In this document: positions 12,689-27,312 of the stretch, in pieces
Layout: each line of letters begins with the position of its first letter
Position numbering within the stretch: the first letter of the stretch is position 1
NCBI GenBank assembly: GCA_013397865.1
Contig: VZTI01000933.1
Span: 1,239,867-1,303,866, forward strand
Direction: 5' to 3'
Source: Struthidea cinerea
Taxonomy: Eukaryota > Chordata > Aves > Passeriformes > Corcoracidae
Length of the DNA: 64,000 nt
The notes under the pieces: model-generated
The model's input: the letters and a program-made list of their open reading frames with translations, nothing else
Told to the model about the DNA's origin: nothing
The model's database searches: none
Made by a program: the position numbers and the translations under genes

Positions 12689-14707
12689 GAGAAAGACTCT
12701 TTTTCTTTCATATTCATATATATTTCTTTGTCCAGTAGTACACCACTGCAGTAATACGTAAGGATTAATTTCTTAGTGGGTATAAGTTTGTCTAGTTTCA
12801 TTGAAGTCAGTGCAATAAAGATAATTTGCATACATTTCCAAAGGATTTAATCAGCTGGTCACTGCAGCATTAGGGAAGTCGGCAGCAAAATCCTGCTTTT
12901 GTCTTTGTGGAAAAGGGGTCGTTCATGAAATGCCATGTTGTGATTCAGACAAGTGAAGCAGTAGCTGAGAGTGTGTTACTGTGTGTGCCTCACCCCTCTG
13001 CCTGCTGCACTGTGGGACGGGCAAAGGGGAGCACATGGCGGTCCTGCTTGCCACCTACGCTTTCCGCGGTGCCACATGCTACAGGCAGGGAAGGGCTTTC
13101 CTTGTGGGCGAAGCAGCTCTGCCTAAGTGATAACAGAGAAACTGAAAAGAAACCCACATCATCTGGGGCTGTAGGACATACACCAGCTCCTGTTAAAGCT
13201 GCTGGAATTTCCCCAGAGTTCACTGCAGGAGCAACATGATCTCCTGGTCTAAACATGGTGGGGCCCAGGGGGAGGTGGACACCCCATGTTTATGGCAGAC
13301 TGGGCCGGTGCCTTTGTTAGGGCTGTAGGAGGCTGAAAGCTCAGCAAGGAAGGCCAGAGGGATTCAAGCTCATGCAAAAAGTTCAGGAAGCACAGAGGAA
13401 TTTTTTCCAGTCTAGAGATCTCTAGAGGTCCTTGGAGAGGACCAACCTTGGTGACATTTTTCTGGTCTATTTCTTGTGTTCTCAGGCCTGGAAATTCGTG
13501 CAGTCACGCAAATCCGTGCAAAGTCAGCATAATGGTCCAGTAGCTCATATATAGTGCCTAGCCAGTAGGGTACTAAGACTTCTAAGTAGATGAAAGGTCT
13601 TGTCTTCATGTTTTCCAGGATTATTCTTCCTGTCAAAGTGAAATTGGACAGGAAGGAGTATAGTATTGATAACATTGTTTATACTTTTAAATATTTATAG
13701 CGTAGGGAAAGGTCTAGTTGAGATGGTATTTTCTGGTTTCAAAATAATTTTTCTCCTCATACTAGCAACTCTCTTTTTTTCTTCTCAAACATTATATATT
13801 TTCTGCTTCATTTATTTATCTCTGTGGCACCTTGGCATGGTCTTGAGAAATGTTAAACACTGGCCAGCCTGAGTCTTTAGAAACAGTGGAGCATTAAAGA
13901 CAATTTTGTAGCCTCAAGCTCTGAATGAGAATATTTATCACAGTCACATCATATCACCTTGCCCTATTTCTCTGATACCAGTGAATTTCCACATTCCTAA
14001 AAGAGACAGGATATTAGGATAGGGACAGTAGCTAGTATACAGAAAGCCCAGCTTCTCTGGCCTATTTGACCCTGAGCAATCATGGATTTCCTCCAGAGCT
14101 GTTGAGAGCACTGTGGACAAGCCTGTGTTTATACTCCTGCAGTACAATGTGAGCAGTGGCACAGAAATGCTGCTGGGCTCCTGCCAAAGGGCCACACAAA
14201 GACAGCCAGATCATCTCCCTGCAATGCAAATGCGATGACAGTGGCAGCAGGGGAAGCCTGGCTGTGCAGCCACCTCCTCCTCTCCCCTGCTCACCCTCCC
14301 CAGTTCTGGTACTGGGAGGTTACCAGGAGCACTGGCTGCAAAGGGATTTTAGTAGACACGGTGCCTTCAGAACTCAAAGCTCATGCCCATCTGACTTTGG
14401 GACGGGAATAGTAATATCCCAGGACCCTTACTGACCCTTCACTTCAGGTGTCTTTGGAATCTGGCAAGTGGCCAGAGTGGGCAGGACCATTCCCTCACGA
14501 GGCCCCAACACAACTTTCAACAAAACCTCTCTTCTCTGTGTCCAAATGAGGGGACTGGCAGGAGCTGGGGGAGGAGCACCAGCAGGGCAGTGCAGAGCCC
14601 TCACTGACGGGAAGGGCCCACGGAGAAGTTGCCATCTCCAGCGTGAGCAAAGGCAGCCCCCAAGCCAGGATACCAGGCGGTCACTCTGTGCACGAGGTAC
14701 AGCACTC

Positions 14708-14815
14708 CTGGGGCAGAGGGAGACGGGAAAGAGGGAGGAGAGGGAACTAGAAGAGAGACAAGCAACTAAGAGAGGAAGGGGCTAAAGAGAGCAGAGAAAC
14801 TAGGGTGGAGGGGCT
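14708..14815. repeat. Purine-rich low-complexity tract
   Basis: GGCAGAGGGAGACGGGAAAG, AGGGAGGAGAGGGAACTAGA and AGAGAGGAAGGGGCTAAAGA form an almost pure A/G run on the + strand. Confidence 0.7.
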
Positions 14816-17800
14816 TGGAAGACCCACTGCCTGAAGGGAAAATGGGATTCAATGGGATGCTCCGATATGCGAAAAGTAGTGAGTGGTGATACTATGGGGA
14901 GCAAAAGGAGAATTTACTGTACAATTAATGGCTTGATGCAATCCTGAGTATGCAATAATTGAGGGAGTTGAGTGGGAATACCCAAGTTAAGAGGAAAAAT
15001 ACAACATGCATTTTACTTCAAATTTGTACTTTGCTTGCATTTTTTTGTCTTGTTCCCACATGTCTCCAGAATTTAACAACATGCAATTGTATTTTTCTGC
15101 ATTGCTGATCTTCTCCTAAGCCATGAAGTCAGAAAACTCTCTAAACTAAATATTCAAAATCGGAAGTTTCCCTTCCTGAAATCAGCAAATAAGGGATTCA
15201 CTGTGTCCCAGTTCATCGGGTTCCCCATCTGTTCAAAAGAATATGGCCATTTCCATGAAATGAATACTTTTCAAAATTTATTTTTGGAGGAGGGGAGTAA
15301 ATATAAGTGATTTGGAAATAAGATGTAAGAGATGGTGCCCTCTTCTGAAGGGATGGTTAGACCTGCTCTTTAGTATGAATATTTGACAAAGCTCAAATAT
15401 GCTTTGTTTTCTTGGACTTGAATACCTTTGGATCACACATGCTCAAGGATAAAAGTTTATTTGTTTATTTGTTTCCTGTTTTCTGAGTGGAGTTTTATTT
15501 ATTTATATATGTGCAAAATGCTCTGTTCTACTGGGTGGGATGTCAGACTATTTATTTTGGCACCTATATTAAGAAATAGGTGCTTTTACTCTGCAGCTGA
15601 AGTGGTTTTGCTTCACGATCCCTTAACATTCTAAACCCCACCAGAGTAGTGGTTCACTATACAACAAAAAGTGAATAGTACTTGGCTTTATAAATTTCAT
15701 AAATATAACCTTCCATTTTCATGAATCTCACTTGGGTCAGCATCCTTGGATTTACTGATTTTTTTTTTTTTCATTTTAATTCTTATTGGAAAGTTTGTTA
15801 TGTAGGGTATTAAGTTGCAGCTGTCTTTATTTTGATACAACATTATTTACTGCTTGATTCAGAAAATTTTACCAAAACAACACAGCATATGTCATGGCAG
15901 AGTACTCTCTATGCAAAATGCAGATATACAGTATTTCCCCACTGATATTTCTCCCAAGACTTGTTTGGTGTTTGGAAGGCAGGCTGAGGATAGCCGGCCA
16001 CCACAGCCATGGCTTCAGCCTCATCCTGTCATTATCAAACACACAAACCAGGCAACAGCGTGCACAGGACAGATGTCCACCCATGGACTGGCTACGAGCC
16101 AGGCCTAACTCACCAGGTAGGATCTGCTCGAGAAGAGCAACCTGAGCTGGAAGCAGCAGACACGGGGCTGGATCTCAGCCCCCTCTGAGCAGTGTGCGAG
16201 TGCACATATTCCTGCTCTCCCGTGTGCTTGGGGCACTGGGAACACCATGGGAGAGAGCAAGTAGGAGATTCACCCCTCAGATTCTCTGCTGTCGTGCCAG
16301 TCTGGTGATGGCAGCATGAGGCTGCTCTTTGACATCTTTGGTAAATACAAATGAGGGAGCAACACAATGTATTATATTGTATTGCTGTAGCCTTGCTGTT
16401 CAACTGGAAGAGAAGTGGTGACTTTGCAGGGTGCTCGGGTTCCCCATTCCTCTGTTCTTCCTGGGGCTGGCCCATCCCCATGAGCTCTTCACTCCTGTGT
16501 GATGGGCTGACCCCATGCTGGCAGGAAAAGATTATACCCACCTCTGCCTTAGTCTTTCTTGGCCACCTGCTGCTAAAATCAGCCTGCTGATGTCTCACTT
16601 TCCGGAGCAACATTCCAGGATCTTCATTTTCATTCAGAAGGTGCTATTTTATGCTTGGGGTTTGGCTGTGAGGCAGCGTTGCCATTTGATATTTCTCTAT
16701 AAATTTCAAGCTTTTAGGCTTAAGAGATAGGGTGGAGAAAGTCTCTTCCCTTTTTTTGTGTGCTTATGCCAATAACTGTGAATGTAAACAGCTGCATTAA
16801 TGAGGCTTGTTGGAAGTGTTTTATTGGGAAATGTGAAAGTCATTAACTTTTCAGTAAGAAAGTGTAAATGACCCTTCTTATATTTGCATGTGAAACTATA
16901 AAACTTAATTTTCTTTGCATACACAAACATTTTTGCCCATCATAGTAGCCAAAGCACTTTAGTAGGGCATTTGTCATTTTAGTTTGAAAAAGCACTGTCT
17001 TTTTTCGTACACCACCTTACATTCCCAAATTCTTTGATAAAAGGCAGTCTATGCTTATGTGAATGTAAAAACAAATGCATGGGTGATGTTCTGTGGCTAG
17101 AATCCTCATTTTGGAGTCTGGTTGGAGAGTGAATAGGCATCATTAATACCGAGTGGAAAATTTTCTTTATGTGTAGCCAGTAGGTTTTACAAGTGATTTG
17201 GTTGGACATTTTGTTATGCGGTATATATTCTGAGTTTGCTTCAGTTCTGTTTGTTTTACCTGCATCTATAAATCAAGCTTTTTGAGGCTTCACAGGCAAA
17301 AAGTCTTGAAAATCTCAGTAGGTTTGACTCTTCAGAATGATGATGTTTCAGTTGTTGATGCTATGATAAATTTTTATTATAGAGAACTTCCTTCTAAGGG
17401 AATGGGGCTGTGGGATTTGTTCAGAATTAGTAGCTGTGTAGGGATGACACTCAGAAGAGTAGCAGTGGTGGATGGAGGCAGGGAAAGAAAGCTTTTGAAG
17501 AAGGTGGAGAAAGGGTGGGCACACTCCTCACGGAGAGAATTGTCATGGCAAAATGTAAAGAGAACATGAGTAGAAGACAGAACCCTAACACCAGATTTTT
17601 TCCCTATTAAAAGAATGTAGTGAATCATTGTGTAAGGGCTGTAGAAAATCCACAGGAGGAAACCTCATGGCAAGAAATAGCTGTAGAAAAATACCCCAAA
17701 AAGGTCTAGTGCCATTTTTATCTACAATATCATTCTTTTGCTGTTTAACTCCAATAGTTAAAAGTTCATGTGTAACAGAATTTTAATGCCCTTCCTATTT

Positions 17801-19930
17801 CTAACAGCAACAAAAAAAGTTGGAAATAATTAAGTGCTTTTGTGGATGCACAAATATATAACACACAATCCAAGTCACATAGTAAGAAAAATTGTCACAT
17901 GCACTGGACAACAGCAGGCCTGTGTGTTTTTCCTTAAGGCTTGAATCAGCTGAGAAAAAGTGCCATGTTGAGCATTACACTGTTTTTCTCTGAATAATTC
18001 AATGTGTGAATTATTTCATTATTATGTCACTGCTTCCCTATACACTAGATTTCAAGAAAGCAATTTTATGTGTACAGTATTTAAGCCTGCTGAGATTTGT
18101 TGGGATTACACGTAAAATCCTGCCACAGATACAGAGAATACTCAGCTTCTTCCTCCAAAAGGCTAGTCACATCTTCACATATGATGAGATATTTATTGAG
18201 TGCAATGTTAACAGCTACCATATTGCTGTACTCCCACGCTGACACAAACGTTGGCAAAAGCTACTGCGCCAGCTGCCCACTTTACACACTCTAGTGGCAC
18301 CTTTTCTCCTCCTCAAATCCATAAATTGCCATTATCATCCAATTAATGCTCAAACAGTGACATTTTTTTCTGCCTCACATATTTCTCAGAAAATAAAAGA
18401 AGATGGATACACAGGAGCCTGTAAAACCAGAACAAACGCAGCAGTTAAGACTTGTTCAATGCCAGAAAACACCCTGGAGTCCTCTGTGGGAATATTATTA
18501 TAGGGAACCAAGGATTAGTGTAGAGACTGAGGAGATTAAACCTTAATTAAAATGAGCACTCATACACAGAACACACAGCAGACAACTATTCTTTTAGTTG
18601 TAATGGGGCAGGTCTCCCTGCAGCTGCCCAGGTCACGCATCCCATCCTGCCCAAGGGGGTGTTCCTGCAGCGGCTGCTGGAGGACACATTGCTTAGGTCA
18701 CTATGGAGACACGCAGCTACAGAAGGCTCCTCAAGGCATGGTGCTTCTCTGCAACAAGATACGGTGACTCCCATAATCGACATTCGTACCTAAACTGTGC
18801 ACAGGGGTTTTGCCCTTCTGTTCACAGACTGTGCTGCTCCAGCCCATGAGGGTCTGTTCACTAACAAGTCAAAGCATGGGAGCTGCATTTCCCTCCTGAG
18901 TGCACAGAACTGGAGGTGATGATCATTTCTGATAAGTTTTCATCTTCAGAAGTATTTATTTCAGATCAAAGATAGACTCTGCCTGCTCACCTCCAAAATA
19001 CGCTGTAATGGTATATTCAAGACTTAAATTTGTGTCCCTTTTTACTTCTAAGGATGTTGACACAATTTTCTAATAGAGTTATATTTCTCACATTTAAAAA
19101 CCAAATAAATCAACCAATCATTTGGTGGATACCATTTCTGTGATTGCATAATAATTTTTCTCTGTTCCTAAGGAATTTTATGTTCTGTAGACTTCTGATG
19201 AACAGGAAGCACGTAGAGTTCATACTGTGGTTTACTAATCATTGAAACATGAGGAAAAAACTTCAGCTTTTTATGTACATTCTTTCAGAACTTAGTGGCC
19301 ATTTCCAATATTTTGAAATAGAAACACAGTATACAAAAATATATCTAAATCATGTACCAACATCTTTCCAAAATGTCACCAGTACCATTCTTGTCTGGAG
19401 TTTGGGTATAGAGTCAAGAAGGGTTCTTCTGGAGTGTCACTCTCTGAATGATTTCAGAACTCCTGATGTTGTAATCCACTGTTATCCAATATTTTATTAT
19501 TCTCAGTGGGACGTTTACTGGAGAGATGAAACCTGAGTAGGCCACAATTAATCCTTTCAGCAGTTCTCGTTGGGTACTCATGGCTGCATGGAACTATTTA
19601 CTCTTAAGTGGAGCCCTGGAGGATCTCTGTGTTGTGATGGTGTTTGCCAACATTCCCTTCTGACCTAATCTGTGTTTTGGTGTAATGTTATTCTAGGGAC
19701 ATATTTGATAGCTTAGAAGAAGTATCTAGAAATAGACAGCAACATGTACATCTCTGAAAGCAGAAGGGCTTCTACTGTTCAGACTCTCTCATAACTTCAT
19801 TCCTTGAATTTATTCTGGGTTTGCTGCACTAAAAGCATTACTCCAGATCATTGCCAAATTATTTGTTTATAGTTTCAGGACGTATTATTCTTAAATTACT
19901 TGAGATAGTGTCATAACAGGTATAAAGGGC

Positions 19931-19968
19931 GTGTTGTTATTATTCTTATTGTTATTATTATATTATTG
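19931..19968. repeat. Imperfect (TTA)n microsatellite
   Basis: An AT-rich tract of GTT/ATT triplets (TTGTTATTATTCTTATTG then TTATTATTATATTATTG), interrupted by single-base changes. Confidence 0.85.
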
Positions 19969-21040
19969 AAATACAGTGCCATCAAATTCCAGATCTATTT
20001 TTAGAATGTTTTCCTGTGAAAATCCTTCTTTGCTTATCCACTGAGGGTATTTGAGCTGAATCTCTCTGTTTCATCTCCTGTGTTGGAGTCAGTGAACGTC
20101 CTTTGTGCTGTCTCTCTGGGAAGAAAGAACATAATCTCTGTTTTAAGTGACTTCATGAGAGATTTTATCCTCGCTGTTTTCCTTACCCTCTATTACTTGG
20201 AAAATATTTAGGTGGTTTTTTTATAAATAAACAATAATTATATTGTGTATGCTATGTTGTTAGGTGAGTGAATTCAAAAGGCAACTTAGCAAAAGAGGGT
20301 CTAGAGGAGAAGGAGAGCTATGACTTCAGTGCAGAAGGAAAAGCAAAAACTTTGCAGAACCAGAGGAAGAAATTTTCCTTCAGAATTCTAGTAAGCAGTA
20401 TCAGTGACTTTTAAAATAAGAGGGTATACTGGGGCATGTACATAGGAGCACTAAGAAGGCTCAGCTATCTGGTGACCACCAAATGACACTGCTGTGCAGC
20501 CACTGCCTCCAACACAAACAGCTCAGCTCCATCTGAGGAGCCCTCCTGGAGGCAATCTATCACACATGGAACACAGCAGTTATAAATAAGGTCTGCTGTT
20601 CTTATACATTCAGTGGCTTTTGCAACTAAGCTGTGTTTGTGTCCAGAAGAAATACTTGGATGACTGAATGTCTCCCTCCTAGGACTGGAGAAAAAAAAGT
20701 GCACTTTGTCAGCACAGGTCAAGAAATTAGTGAAACTCAGAGTTGTGTGCCTGGATGCATTTTGTCTTCTGAATCAAAGCGTTGCCACCCTGCGCAACCT
20801 TTTGAGAGACGCTGGCGCCTTAGGCTGAAGTACCTAATGTCACAGTGAATGAAGAGAGCCAGACAGCCAACTTACTGCTCAGGGTTGAAAACAACACAGC
20901 AAGTGGAAGGAGGAGGAGCGCTGGAAGAACCTGATGAAAATTTTTAATAGAAAAGATAGATTTGAGCAAAAAGTTAGCTTCTTGAAATTCCCCTGGCTCT
21001 GTGTTTCTGTGTGATGAGAGCAAAATAGTTTAAAAACATT

Positions 21041-21082
21041 GGGGGTTTTGGTTTGTTTGGTTTTGGCTTTGGTTTCATTTTT
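21041..21082. repeat. G/T-rich low-complexity tract
   Basis: GGGGGTTTTGGTTTGTTTGG followed by TTTTGGCTTTGGTTTCATTT: nearly pure G/T runs with irregular GGTTT units. Confidence 0.8.
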
Positions 21083-23802
21083 GCTGTCATTGTCTGCCTC
21101 ACAAAGAGCACTTTCAGAAATTCCAGTCGAGTATGTAACACGGTGAGTTACCAGCTCTCCAGAGCTATCTTGAGGAGTCTATCTAAAGAATGACGAACAT
21201 GGATGCCGATGTAGCACCTGTGAGAAACACGAACAGATTCACTTGATGGGCACAGCACAGAAAAGCAGGAGACTTGCAGCACTGGTGTGAGCAGCAACAG
21301 CACGGAGCAACAGGGACACAGCTCAGTGGGGCTCATGTGGTCACAGGGCTGCTCTCATTTACTCATTCAGTAATAAACACAGGAAACTCTCATTTGCTTA
21401 ACTGACTGGATCTAGAGATTATCAATCTGTCATTACTGGGTTTCCACCATGAAAACAAGAACATACAATAGATCTTCCCCTAGTCTGGGGTGTTTTTCCT
21501 CCTTACTCTCTCTCTGTTTGGACACTGTCTCTACCAGAGCCATTCTACAAGGGCATAAGATGGCTGCATCTATGGTGTTTGGATTTATGCCTGTGTTTTT
21601 TCATTGTAAAGCCAATGTTAGGAGCTTTAACAAATTTTTCCTTGAGTTCAGTCTTGTTCTTACTGCCAAGGAAATGTACATCAAGCAAGATTTTGCTTTT
21701 TAAGGAAAAAAATGCAAACAGCAAAAAAAAGAGACAAGTTTTTGATAAAATATGCATGTTTAGGCTGTGTTTTCCATTTGAGAGGCTGATCAGGTCCAGC
21801 AGGAAAAACATTTTAATATTAAATAATTTCAGAATTACAGCTTTTAGAATAGGACAAAAACCCCTCTGGATAAGTCCTTTCATTTATAACTAGTGCATCA
21901 ACAGGGCAGAGGTGAAATTTCATTAGTTGCCTCTGTCTTTTAGGAATCCAGTCTTTACCAATGCATTATTCCAAATCCTTCACTGAATAATCTGCATAAT
22001 GATTGCAGTGTCTGTGAGTCTCATCACCAGCATATTTGTTCATTAGAACGTATATGAAGGACAAACAGCTAAACTGAATTCATTAAAAAGTTTGAGCAAA
22101 TGCTGGTGGAGGGTTTTTCCAGTATTTTCTCAGCTCTTTTAAGAACTGGTACAACTCTCATCTAAAAGCAACGAAAAACTTCCATCCCTTACTGAGTTCT
22201 GTAAATCCGTGAGCCCTCTATACCTCATGCTCAGAAGTAAAGACAAGACAGACCCTCTCCTGATCCTGACCTTTTTTCTGCAGGCATGAAATTTCTCAGA
22301 TTACTGCAAACAGCCTCCACCCGTGAACATTGTTCATCTCTTTGGTATTTTCAGGTCTTGCGTGCATTGGCTCTTTGCCGTTGTATCTGAGCACAGTGTT
22401 CTCAAAGCTTGCAGTATGACACACGATACAGCAAAGAAAGATAAAGAAAGGAACAGAGCAGACAGTAATCGATAGGAATGAATAGGACAAAAGAGCCTCT
22501 CAGCATTTTCCACTCATTCTGCTACTTTTACTTTTTTTCCGTTCTCTTTATCTTGTTTTGTTTTTTACATTCTTCACTCTCCGCCTTTAAGATTTTAAAC
22601 ATTTTAAGTCGGTCCCTCTGTCTTTACTACAAGCATAAGTTATGAGGAATGAGCAAAAGGAGCGACAAGCAACACACAGCAGGAGATGCTGACGCAGCAC
22701 ATGAGGAGACCAAATGGAATAGCATGGCTCGAAGTCGTAAATCAGCATGCAAAAAGTCTCAAAACGTGTGTGTCACCATGAGGTAGCTGGTTAAGAAGAA
22801 CAACATGTTTTTCTCCAACATAAACCTACCGTAGGAACAACCCATTTGCAATCTCTAAGCTCTAGTTTTTGAAGCTTTTTGTCCAGTTTTGTTTAGTTTT
22901 TACTTAGAATTAAAATTGACTTGCTTAGTTACCTCCCATATTATTCACTGAACATCTGATTAGCTAAATACCACGTAGTGGATTATTACACAAGATTCTA
23001 TGGTGAGGTGCAGCTCTTGTTTAAGTTTCTTGTATATATAAGAGGGTGAATTTTATTTCTGTTGACTTTTTATTAGCTTGGAATAGTAAGAAAAGGTTTT
23101 CAAAATGTTGAGCTCCAGATCCACTGCTGTTTTGATGTTCAAATTCTGCACATGACATATTTTCTTTCTCAGTCCTTACGTAAGAAGATTACACAAGAGA
23201 AGACTGTAATCTCCAAAATCATTTACCGTATTAAACAGCAGCTACCACCAGTGGATCTTTATCAGCTGCCTGGAGCAGAAAGGAGACACGTGGCTATTTC
23301 CACACATTTGGAAACTGGTCATTTACAGTACTCATCAATGTGTGCTGCCAGTCGTGGGCAGATGTCATCAATGCAGCTCTGAAAATAGAACCAAACTTGA
23401 CCTGGACAGGTCCTCAAACAATTGATAAACTGCCTCTGAACAATGGGGATGTGTGGAGTCCATTCTCTCCACCAGCCTCTTGCTGTTCAGTGATCCTGCA
23501 GACCCAGTGCTATGGCAGCATGGGGAGGGCACACTCAGTCGGGATGTACACGGCAAGAAGATGTCTCCTGACCCCTCAGAGTTATAGTTTCTCTATATGT
23601 CCCTGGCTGGGGACAGGAGGGGAGCATCACTACCATGTCCTGGCTGATCTCTGGAAATGGCATGTTTTATTTGCCCATTGTGTCTTTTCCTTCTTTTTCT
23701 TTTCCCCGAGAACCACTGGTAAGCAAAGTGAGTAGGAGAAAGCACTTTGGGGAAGAGAAGGGCAAAGTGGTTTTAAGAGTGGGAACAGTCCTGTGCAGAG
23801 CC

Positions 23803-23866
23803 AAGAGTTGGACTCAATGATCCTTGTGGCTCCCTTCCAGCTCAGCATTTTCTGTGATTCTATGAG
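23803..23866 (+). mobile_element. CR1/SINE 3'-tail remnant
   Basis: Contains GAGTTGGACTCAATGATCCT, GGCTCCCTTCCAGCTCAGCA and the terminal TGTGATTCTATGA, the octamer-like end typical of CR1 tails. This is a short 3' fragment; CR1 copies are commonly 5' truncated. The sequence before 23800 shows no tRNA-like head. Confidence 0.75.
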
Positions 23867-26800
23867 AGCACCTTTGCCCTGTGTTTGCTTCTTTGTCTGT
23901 CCCAGGCACTGTGTTGTGCCCTAGGAAGGGAAGGAACAGCTTCAGGATGCAGAGGGGTTCCTGTGCTTCCACCTTGCCCACTTCCCCAGACTATGTGAAC
24001 TCTGCATGGAGAGCTGGTGCCGTGGCCCTGACAGCCCTCCCTCAATTGCTGTGTTGTGTGGAAGGGGACAACCTGCCATGGTCTCTTGCATTGACACACT
24101 TTCCTAAATCTGGCTTCCTCTGCTTAGCTTCCACGACAGGATAAAGAGGACGGGGGGAGTTCCTTCCCTCTCCCTGCCCTGCCCTCACCCAAGGCTTGAG
24201 AGGAACACTGCCTTCTCGTTTCCTTTGAGAAGTGCTGGCGAGCACAGGATGTTACAGTGCGCGCACACAGTCCTTGGCATCAGAAGTGGTCAGCTGCTCC
24301 CATGCTCCTGTTTGCTTGCTGGCGTGTGGCAGAGGGCATGAGAGAGAGGAAAGCAGTGCTAGCCTTCTGAAATGAGCTATAGCAAGTGCTGTGTGCCCGC
24401 AGCTCCAGCCAGCCTGCCAGGGCTTGTCTGCTCGTTAGTTAGCAGGTAGAACATTACAAGTGACTTGCACTTAGTTGCTCCCCTGTGCCAGCCCTTCTGA
24501 TCTCCAGCAGGCCTGGAAGACGTGATTTAAGGCAGTAAGAAATGTGTTGCTTAGCCTTTGTGGAACTGCACAGCCCCTGTTTGTGTGATAATGTTATCTC
24601 TGAAACACAAGAGTGCTTTGTAAAGGTTACCAATACTGCTACATGTAATGACAACAAAAAATAATTTTTAAGATGTCTCTGCCAGAATGAGAATTTGATT
24701 GTCAGAAATAGCCACCAGCCCTCCCCCAAGGGAAGTGTGGAGGACATCTCTTTGCTTCTCCTTTGCAGTCTCCAGAAGGGTGTGTGCAGAGGGGCTTTTA
24801 TGTTTGCCTATGTCCCAAAACAAGAAGGACACCACAGCAATAATCTTTTGGTGGCAGAAATGACTGAATCAAAGTTTGTTATGATCTATATAGCAGAACA
24901 TACTGTTGTGCTGTAACTGTGCAGGGAGTGATCTCTTTATTTAGCAGCACTTGCAGCAACAGAAATTTTTCTGACTATGGGTTTTGTTTTTATGCTTTTC
25001 CAAGCGTTCTTCCTTTTGGTTGTTCTTGAAGTTGTGACATGAGATCAGGAAAGCTTAAGAGCTTAAGTGACTTCTTAGAGTACCATCATTTCAAGATGAA
25101 TAAGCATTCATGAAGACAGCCTGTGGGAAGTGAATTGATGTAGTATTTGAATGCCCTGACTTTATAATTCATACAAAACTCTCTCTGCAGGAGTGTGCCC
25201 AGTGCTGAAAACTTTGCCTTAGGGTTCAGCTGGATCAAGCAGTAATAAGACTCCATCACTAGTTGAGGGGGAGGAAGAGGGGAAAACAACTTTAAAGCAG
25301 TGAAAGAAGATACCCATGATCATTGTTGTAGCAAAGCTTTTGCTCCCACACTCTGTGGAAGCACCACATAATAGGCTGGAGAACTGACCCTGCTCTCATT
25401 GCCTGCCTTGCAGCTGCATGTGGGATTGCAACCTCGGTTTGGGAGCAGCTGGCTCAAGCAAAGGCAGCTGGCTGCTCTGCTCAGCTGGGTTTTGAGATGA
25501 GCTGTTTTCTGTTGAGGTCAGTGGGAGTTTGACAGTATAAGGAGTTCAGACCACCATCCCTCAAAAGGGTGGAGAAATCCAAAATGAGAAAATAGGGATA
25601 AGACTACATGTTCTCTCCAAAGCTGATTGCATGATCTATTTCAGTGCGGATGTATTTGTTGATAAAGTGTTTTTGCCAGCAAGATACGGGAAGGAGGTTT
25701 TACTCCAGGGTGAATTCACAGTTTGCGTACTATTTCCATTTAGATAGTGCTGTCATGCAGTCATTTTAATGAGTGCTCAAACCCCCAAAGTGACTGTAGT
25801 CTAACCCCACTGCTTGCTCCTATTTCTTTACTGACACTCCTGTTAGCTCCAGGCATTTGCCTTCTGCAGCCAAACAGCCGCACTTTGGGAATGAGCATCT
25901 TTGTCCAAACTGAGTGCGAGTTCATAATGCTCGCTGACAGCAACTGTTCCCAAAAGGGCTGCGTGGCACCGTTTCAGCTGCAGAAGCACTGCACCAAAAC
26001 AGAACCAAGACCCAGAGAGCTTGTGTCTCCCCACCTTAGCCATCATGATCACTGCACATTTTTAAATCATTTTCTACAGTTGTTAATTATAATGGCAGTT
26101 TTGAACTCCCTGGTTCGAGGAGTGAGTGGACCAACCTCTGCTTCGACAGCTGGGCTTCCCAATTTTTGTCTTACTTGTCACTGAGCATCCCTCATGCCTC
26201 CTAAGCATGGGAGGAAGCCCTGAAAACATTCTGGAGTACTTTTCTGTGTTTTGTCTCTGAATTATTTGCTGTCACATTTTTGTTGGACATCACTGCTCCT
26301 ATGCTGGGAGTGGGAAGGTTTGTTTGCAATTCAGGTAGAGGCCAGTCGTGCACTTTCAATGTTGTGACAGTTGTGTAATTAACTCCTGAGGGCATAAGAC
26401 TTAGTGGTCAGTCTATAGATAGCCTATGGATCTGATAGCTGCTAATCTCATTAACCTGTGAATTTAGCTTGATTTATACCTCATTTGTTTCACCTAGTTT
26501 ATTGTGAGATATTATTCACCTTCAAGAAAGAATGTTAAATGTGGTAATAGAGCATTTTTGCTCAGGCCTCAAACTGCAGAGAATGGAGGATTTGGCACTT
26601 ATTTCTATTGCACTATTGGACACATGAGAATAGTCCTTGGTCAGTGATAAAATATTTCTGTTTTCAGTCTCTGCTTAGGCTGACTCTGTGTCATAGCTTC
26701 CTTTTCTGAATAGCTTTGCTTGATAAATTTTATGAATGCAAACACGTATGTAGCAATAAGTTTCTAGAGCTTTTAATATACACGAACATTTGGCTCTACT

Positions 26801-27307
26801 CCAAAAACACATACAGGGTTCAGTACTGCCTTAATACCAGGTCTAATTCATTCCTGGCAGGAGCAGTTTGGTGCACAGAAATAAGGGGGGATTTTGTCCT
26901 TAGTTTTTGTGAACTGTAGCTATATCACTGTAGGTGTGTGTATAATTAAGCTGGTACAACTTCTAAATTAATTTGATGGAGCTACGGCATTAAAATATGT
27001 TTGAAAATGTAATGACTGTTCTAAAAATGCAAGGAATTAAATTGTAGTAGTGTAGCTATTGCCCACACGAAATAGTAGGGCTAATCTAGATTGGCATTTA
27101 AAGTACAAAACTGTATAGCTCCACCTCATACCCCTGTTGCTGTGCTCCATCTAGTATTGGAAAACTTTACTGTCACTTATGTGTACAAATTAGTACTTCC
27201 ACAGCATGACAGGCAATATGTTATAAGATTGATACAATCCACACAGACAACTTTCTTATTAACTGGCAGCTACTGTAAGTAGCTTGCTAAGGACAAGAGA
27301 CCAGAAA
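23867..27307. other. Non-coding, nothing identified
   Basis: No repeat family or exon recognised. The largest frame (145 codons, 25747-26184) overlaps equally open frames on the other strand and has no domain. Confidence 0.65.
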
Positions 27308-27312
27308 ATTTA

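Larger units (their letters stand above)
12695..23802. other. Long non-coding stretch
   Basis: About 11 kb without a recognisable exon. GC-richer patches near 13.0, 14.2-14.8 and 16.0-16.5 kb give frames of 80-167 codons in several phases at once, as expected by chance. Simple repeats at 14.7, 19.9 and 21.0 kb are listed separately. Confidence 0.7.

Noticed and set aside
16110..16613. 167-codon minus-strand frame
   Set aside because: No recognisable domain, and shorter frames are open on the opposite strand; judged a chance frame.
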